From Roseomonas sp. 18066 (lineage in GTDB: Bacteria > Pseudomonadota > Alphaproteobacteria > Acetobacterales > Acetobacteraceae): a stretch of DNA of 42,786 nt. Both the position numbers and the translations under genes were made by a program. The notes beneath the pieces were generated by a model that worked only from the letters and a program-made list of their open reading frames with translations, made no database searches and was not told the origin of the DNA. The stretch covers positions 1-42,786 of the forward strand of contig NZ_CACSJM010000037.1 of NCBI RefSeq assembly GCF_902706185.1, given 5' to 3'. Shown here one piece after another: positions 39,137-42,786 of the stretch (within the stretch, counting starts at the first letter, position 1; the number at the start of each line of letters is the position of its first letter).

Positions 39137-40297
39137 TCAGGCAAAAGCTTCTTCGTAGAGCCTGGTGATCTCGCCAGCATCCGGCTGCCTGGGGTTGTTG
39201 CCCGGGCTGCCCGAGGCGAGGGCCTGCTCGGCCATCTTCGGCAGCAGTCTTTTGAAGTCGCCGGGATCGATGCCGAATTGCCGCGGGCTCGGCACCCCCA
39301 GCTCGCGGTTCAGCGCTTCGAGCTCGGCCAGCAGGGCCTGGGCGGCGGTGGCGTCGTCGCCGGTGGAGAGGCCCATGATGCGGGCGGCCTCGGCGTAGCG
39401 GGACTGGGCGGCCTGCAGGCTGAAGCGGGTGACGGCGGGCAGCAGCATGGCGTTGGACAGGCCGTGGGGCACGTGGAAATGCGCGCCCAGCGGCCGGGAC
39501 ATGCCGTGGACCAGGGCCACCGAGCTGTTGGAGAAGGCCAGGCCCGCCAGCATCGCCCCTTCCATCATCCCGGCGCGGGCCGTGGCGTCACGGGGCGCGG
39601 TATAGGCCTTCCGCAGGTTGCGGCTGATCAGGCGCATGGCGGCGGTGGCGTAGAGATCGGCCAGCGGGTTGGCGCGGCGGGAGACGAAGGCCTCCAGCGC
39701 ATGGGTCAGGCTGTCGATGCCGGTGTCGGCGGTGATGCGCGGGGGGACGCTGAAGGTCAGCTCGTAATCGACCAGCGCCGCGGTGGGCAGGGCGCCGAGG
39801 CCGGCGATCAGCATCTTCTCGTCGTTGCGGGTGTCGGTGATGACGGTGAAGCGGGTGGCCTCGCTGCCGGTGCCGCCGGTGGTCGGGATGCAGACCAACG
39901 GCAGGGCGGCACGGTCGGCCGCGGCGGGCACCTTGAAGTCGCGCAGGTGCTGGCCGGGGCCGGCGGCGGCGAGGATGCCGATGGCCTTCGCCGTGTCCAT
40001 CGGGCTGCCGCCGCCGAAGCCGACCAGGCAGTCGAAGCCGCCGCGCTTGAGCATGGCCAGGCCCGCCTCGACGACGGTGTCGGTTGGGTCGGCGACGGTC
40101 TCGGAGAAGACGCGGGCGCCGATGCCGGCCTCGGCGAGCGGGGCGAGGACCCGGTCGATCATGCCGGAGGAGACGATCCAGGGGTCGGTCACCACCAGCG
40201 GCCGCGCCAGGCCGAGCTCCCGCAGCAATGTCGGCAATTGCTGCAGGGTGCCGCCGCCGATCAGGATCTTGCGGGGGGCAACCAGTGAAATGGCCAT
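39137..40297 (-). CDS. Iron-containing (group III) alcohol dehydrogenase
   Basis: The 386-residue product matches group III dehydrogenases, which oxidise alcohols with NAD(P) and usually Fe2+. The N-terminal domain has PRKILIGGGTLQQLPTLL and CLVGFGGGSPMDTAKAIGIL (dinucleotide binding), then PTTGGTGSEATRFTVITD. Metal ligands are visible in TADTGIDSLTHALEAFVS (Asp, His) and VHGMSRPLGAHFHVPHGLSNA (His, His). GGAGAGA precedes the ATG at 40297. It follows two ABC permease genes by 47 bases on the same strand, so a shared transcript is likely. The substrate is unknown. Confidence 0.93.
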   Translation of the reverse strand: MAISLVAPRKILIGGGTLQQLPTLLRELGLARPLVVTDPWIVSSGMIDRVLAPLAEAGIGARVFSETVADPTDTVVEAGLAMLKRGGFDCLVGFGGGSPMDTAKAIGILAAAGPGQHLRDFKVPAAADRAALPLVCIPTTGGTGSEATRFTVITDTRNDEKMLIAGLGALPTAALVDYELTFSVPPRITADTGIDSLTHALEAFVSRRANPLADLYATAAMRLISRNLRKAYTAPRDATARAGMMEGAMLAGLAFSNSSVALVHGMSRPLGAHFHVPHGLSNAMLLPAVTRFSLQAAQSRYAEAARIMGLSTGDDATAAQALLAELEALNRELGVPSPRQFGIDPGDFKRLLPKMAEQALASGSPGNNPRQPDAGEITRLYEEAFA

Positions 40298-40344
40298 GCG
40301 GCGTCTCTCCCTTGAACGGGCGCGACGCCGGCGGCTTTCTCACA

Positions 40345-41259
40345 TCATTTGCGGAGCCGCGGGTTGAGCACGTCGCGCAGTTGGTCGCCGACCAGATTGA
40401 TGCCGATGATCAGCGCCAGCAAGGCCAGGCCGGGATAGACGCTGATCCAGTAGCGCCCCGACAGCATGAACTGGAAGCCGTTGGCGATCAGCGTGCCCAG
40501 CGACGGCTCGGTCACCGGCATGCCGACGCCGAGGAAGGAGAGCGTCGCCTCGATGGCGATGGCGTTGGCGACCTGGACGGTGGCCACGACGATCAGCGGC
40601 GGCAGGATATTGGGCAGCAGGTGGCGCAGCATCTGGCGGGCCGGCGGCAGGGCCAGGACGCGGGCGGCGTCCATGTAGTCGCGGTGCCGCTCGGCGCTGG
40701 CGGCGCCGTGGGCGGTGCGGGCGAAATAGGCGTATTGCGCGGCGACGAGGGCGATCACCACCTGCTGCGTCCCCTGCCCCAGCGCGGCGACCAGGACGAG
40801 CGCCAGCAAGATGGCGGGCAGCGACAGCTGCAGGTCGACCAGGCGCATCACCGCCTGCTCGGCGAAGCCGCCGCGCCAGGCGGCGAAGAGGCCGGCGACG
40901 GTGCCGAGGCACAGCGCGAAGGCGCCGGCGGCGACGGCCACGAAGATCGAGGTGCGCAGCCCGAAGAGGATGGCGGAGAGCACGTCGCGCCCGGCGGCGT
41001 CGGTGCCGAGCCAATGGGCATAGCCGCCCGAACCCTCGGTGCCGGGCGGCAGGCGGGCATCCATCAGCGACAGGCCGGCCTGGTCATAGGGGTTCTGCGG
41101 CGCGATCCAGGGCGCGGTCACGGCGGCGAGCACGATGACGACGACCATGGCGAGGCCGAGCAGGGCCAGCTTCGATTCGGCGAAGTCGGACCAGAACATG
41201 CGGGCCGGGGAGACCGGCTTGGATGGTGGGCTCACGGGGGGGCTCATAGGGGCGCTCAT
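40345..41259 (-). CDS. Oligopeptide/dipeptide-type ABC transporter permease (DppC/OppC family)
   Basis: This is an inner-membrane permease of the peptide/nickel uptake class. The ~304-residue product has a Pro/Ser-rich N-terminus and first helix (LLGLAMVVVIVLAAVTAPWIAP). The DppC signature YAHWLGTDAAGRDVLSAILFG follows, then the EAA-type loop YMDAARVLALPPARQMLRHLLPN that contacts the ATPase, and ATLSFLGVGMPVTEPSLGTLI. The ATG at 41259 overlaps the stop of the partner permease (ATGA); a Met four codons later is possible. Neither the binding protein nor the ATPases are in the window. The substrate is therefore open. Confidence 0.92.
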   Translation of the reverse strand: MSAPMSPPVSPPSKPVSPARMFWSDFAESKLALLGLAMVVVIVLAAVTAPWIAPQNPYDQAGLSLMDARLPPGTEGSGGYAHWLGTDAAGRDVLSAILFGLRTSIFVAVAAGAFALCLGTVAGLFAAWRGGFAEQAVMRLVDLQLSLPAILLALVLVAALGQGTQQVVIALVAAQYAYFARTAHGAASAERHRDYMDAARVLALPPARQMLRHLLPNILPPLIVVATVQVANAIAIEATLSFLGVGMPVTEPSLGTLIANGFQFMLSGRYWISVYPGLALLALIIGINLVGDQLRDVLNPRLRK

Positions 41260-42224
41260 GCGCGGTGCCGCAGGCGCGGGTCGAGCAGGGTGTTGAGCAC
41301 GTCGACCGAGACATTGATCAGGATGAACATCGCCACCACGAGCATGAGGTAGGCCACCATCACCGGCCGGTCGAGGGTCTGGATGCTCTCGATGATCAGC
41401 CGGCCCATGCCGGGCCAGGAGAAGATCGTCTCGGTCACCACGGCGAAGGCGACGACGCTGCCGAATTCGAGGCCGATGACGGTGACGATCGGGATCAGGA
41501 TGTTGCGCAGCGCGTGGACGACGACGATGCGGCCCGGGCGGATGCCCTTGGCGCGGGCGAATTTGACGTAGTCCTGCAGCATGGTCTCGCGGATGCCGGC
41601 GCGCGTCAGGCGGATGATCAGCGACAGCTTGAACAGCGCCAGGTTCGTCGCCGGCAGGACCAGGTGATACAGGCCGTTGAGGGTCAGGAAGCTCCATTCG
41701 ATGCCGAAGACCGAGAGGGTCTCGCCGCGGCCGCCGGAGGGCAGCCAGCCGAGCTCGACGCTGAACACCAGGATCAGCATCAGCCCGACCCAGAAGGTCG
41801 GCAGCGAGAAGCCGAAGATGGAGGCGGCCATGATGCCCTGGGCCGGCAGGTCCTTCGGCCGCAGCCCGGCATAGAGGCCGAGCGGCAGGCCGATCACGAC
41901 GGCGATCACCATGGCGGTCAGCGCCAGCTCCAGCGTCGCCGGCAGCTTCTGCGCGATCAGCGCCAGCGCCGGCTCGTTGAAGACGAAGCTGCGGCCGAAA
42001 TCGCCATGCAGCAACCCGTTCAGGAAGCGCAGGTATTGCACCCAGAGCGGCTGGTCGAAGCCGTAGCGGGCGATGGTCTCGGCGATGATCCGCTGGTCGG
42101 CGGCGGGGTTGATCAGCACGTCGATCGGATTGCCGATGGCGAAGACACCGGTGAAGACCAGCAGGCTCATCACCCACATCGCCAGCAGCGCGGCGCCGAG
42201 GCGCTTCAGGAGGAACAGGCTCAT
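41256..42224 (-). CDS. Oligopeptide/dipeptide-type ABC transporter permease (DppB/OppB family)
   Basis: Partner of the DppC-type permease. The ~322-residue product has six transmembrane segments, beginning LLKRLGAALLAMWVMSLLVF. It has the N-terminal periplasmic loop typical of DppB (GFDQPLWVQYLRFLNGLLHGDFGRSF) and the EAA loop YVKFARAKGIRPGRIVVVHALRN. It also has VTETIFSWPGMGRLIIESI near the C-terminus. ATG at 42224 gives the family start. It is the first gene of its run, divergent from a lactate-permease-like gene with a 99-base gap. The solute-binding protein that normally precedes dppB is not there. Confidence 0.92.
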   Translation of the reverse strand: MSLFLLKRLGAALLAMWVMSLLVFTGVFAIGNPIDVLINPAADQRIIAETIARYGFDQPLWVQYLRFLNGLLHGDFGRSFVFNEPALALIAQKLPATLELALTAMVIAVVIGLPLGLYAGLRPKDLPAQGIMAASIFGFSLPTFWVGLMLILVFSVELGWLPSGGRGETLSVFGIEWSFLTLNGLYHLVLPATNLALFKLSLIIRLTRAGIRETMLQDYVKFARAKGIRPGRIVVVHALRNILIPIVTVIGLEFGSVVAFAVVTETIFSWPGMGRLIIESIQTLDRPVMVAYLMLVVAMFILINVSVDVLNTLLDPRLRHRA

Positions 42225-42323
42225 GGCCGCGATGCTGCGGCCAATCGCGCGGCGAGGCCAGGGGGCACGGCCGCGTCGCACCCCCTGGCGCGGACGGCTT
42301 TGCTCAGGAAGGATGCAGGCATC

Positions 42324-42786
42324 ATGCTCCTCCTGCTGCAATCCGCGCCGCTCCTGCTGCTGCTCGCCCTCCTGCTGTCCGGCCGTGCCGGGCCGGTGCC
42401 GGCCTGCCTGGCCGCGCTGGCCGCCAGCCTGCCCGCCATCGCGCTGACCCTGCCGGAGGGCAGCGGCACGGCGGCTTTCCTCGGGATGGAAAGCCTGCGG
42501 GCGGCCTTCCTGGCGATCCAGCCGATCGGGGTGCTCGCCGGCGGGCTGATCTTCCACGCGGCCATCACGCGGCTGGCCCCTGCCGACCAGGGCGCCGAGG
42601 AGGCGACGCCGCGCCGCATCTTCGCCGCCACCCTGCTGGGCGGCGCCTTCGTCGAGAGCGTCACCGGATTCGCGGTGGGCGCCGTCTTCGCGCTGGCCCA
42701 GCTGCGGCGGATGGGGTTGGGCGGCGCGCCGGCGGCGGCGATGGCGCTGCTGGCGCTGGTCATGGTGCCCTGGGGCGGGCTGGGGC
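42324..42786 (+). CDS. L-lactate-permease (LctP/GlcA) family transporter, N-terminal part (runs off the window)
   Basis: The frame from ATG 42324 stays open to the right edge (154 codons). The visible part is very hydrophobic with a Leu-rich start and at least four helices. The segment GGAFVESVTGFAVGAVFALA followed by LRRMGLGGAPAAAMALLALV matches the conserved GFG/VESVTGFG region of the lactate permease family. An AGGAAGGA run lies upstream. It is divergent from the ABC permease genes. Known members take up L-lactate or glycolate with protons; which one applies here cannot be judged from the fragment. Confidence 0.82.
   Translation, partial: MLLLLQSAPLLLLLALLLSGRAGPVPACLAALAASLPAIALTLPEGSGTAAFLGMESLRAAFLAIQPIGVLAGGLIFHAAITRLAPADQGAEEATPRRIFAATLLGGAFVESVTGFAVGAVFALAQLRRMGLGGAPAAAMALLALVMVPWGGLG

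Overview
The window is about 42.8 kb of very GC-rich DNA. Strong third-position G/C produces long spurious reading frames on nearly every antisense strand. Gene content and order point to an alphaproteobacterium: a Caulobacter-type flagellar cluster with an FlbD-like regulator, dapA-smpB, pgpA-cinA-secG-pyrG, and eno followed by a FtsB-like gene. My best guess is the Rhodospirillales/Acetobacteraceae (Roseomonas-like). That placement is inferred from gene content only.

Region 1 (1-10973, + strand) is a flagellar cluster: the fliK 3' end, then flgD, fliF, fliG, fliH, fliN, flbD, flhA, flhF and flhG. It encodes hook-length control and hook cap, the MS ring, C-ring and export components, a sigma-54 activator, and the FlhF/FlhG pair that sets pole position and number. 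A four-copy 13-bp direct repeat followed by a sigma-54-like promoter lies just before fliN-flbD. Region 2 (11012-14161) has two small membrane/exported proteins on the - strand and a chemoreceptor on the + strand.

Region 3 (14182-18410, - strand) is a compact catabolic operon: KdgT-type permease, DUF1537 four-carbon acid-sugar kinase, PdxA2 dehydrogenase and a DeoR-type regulator. It is probably for D-threonate or D-erythronate use. Palindromes before the permease and before deoR are candidate operators. Region 4 (18612-31337) is mostly housekeeping: AmpG-like permease and a small unknown protein; smpB and dapA; a lytic transglycosylase; pgpA, cinA, secG and pyrG; a CHASE-GGDEF cyclase; eno; and a FtsB-like protein.

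Region 5 (31334-37367) holds a divergent LysR/YeiH pair, a Gfo/Idh/MocA oxidoreductase and secD-secF. Region 6 (37502-42786) holds an EAL-domain protein, a VOC protein, an iron-type alcohol dehydrogenase behind two oligopeptide-type ABC permeases, and the start of an L-lactate-permease family gene.

The most unusual signal is non-coding. A 228-256 bp intergenic element occurs three times (20310-20542, 27414-27669 in reverse, 33373-33600 in reverse), with a solo end at 39101-39124. Its two ends are inverted repeats of about 40 bp. Each end is a GAATTC-centred hairpin, followed in most copies by a C-run and a pyrimidine tail. The interior is also conserved between copies. It looks like a MITE-like or paired-terminator repeat family. 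I saw no tRNA, rRNA, CRISPR array, prophage, insertion sequence or defence system.
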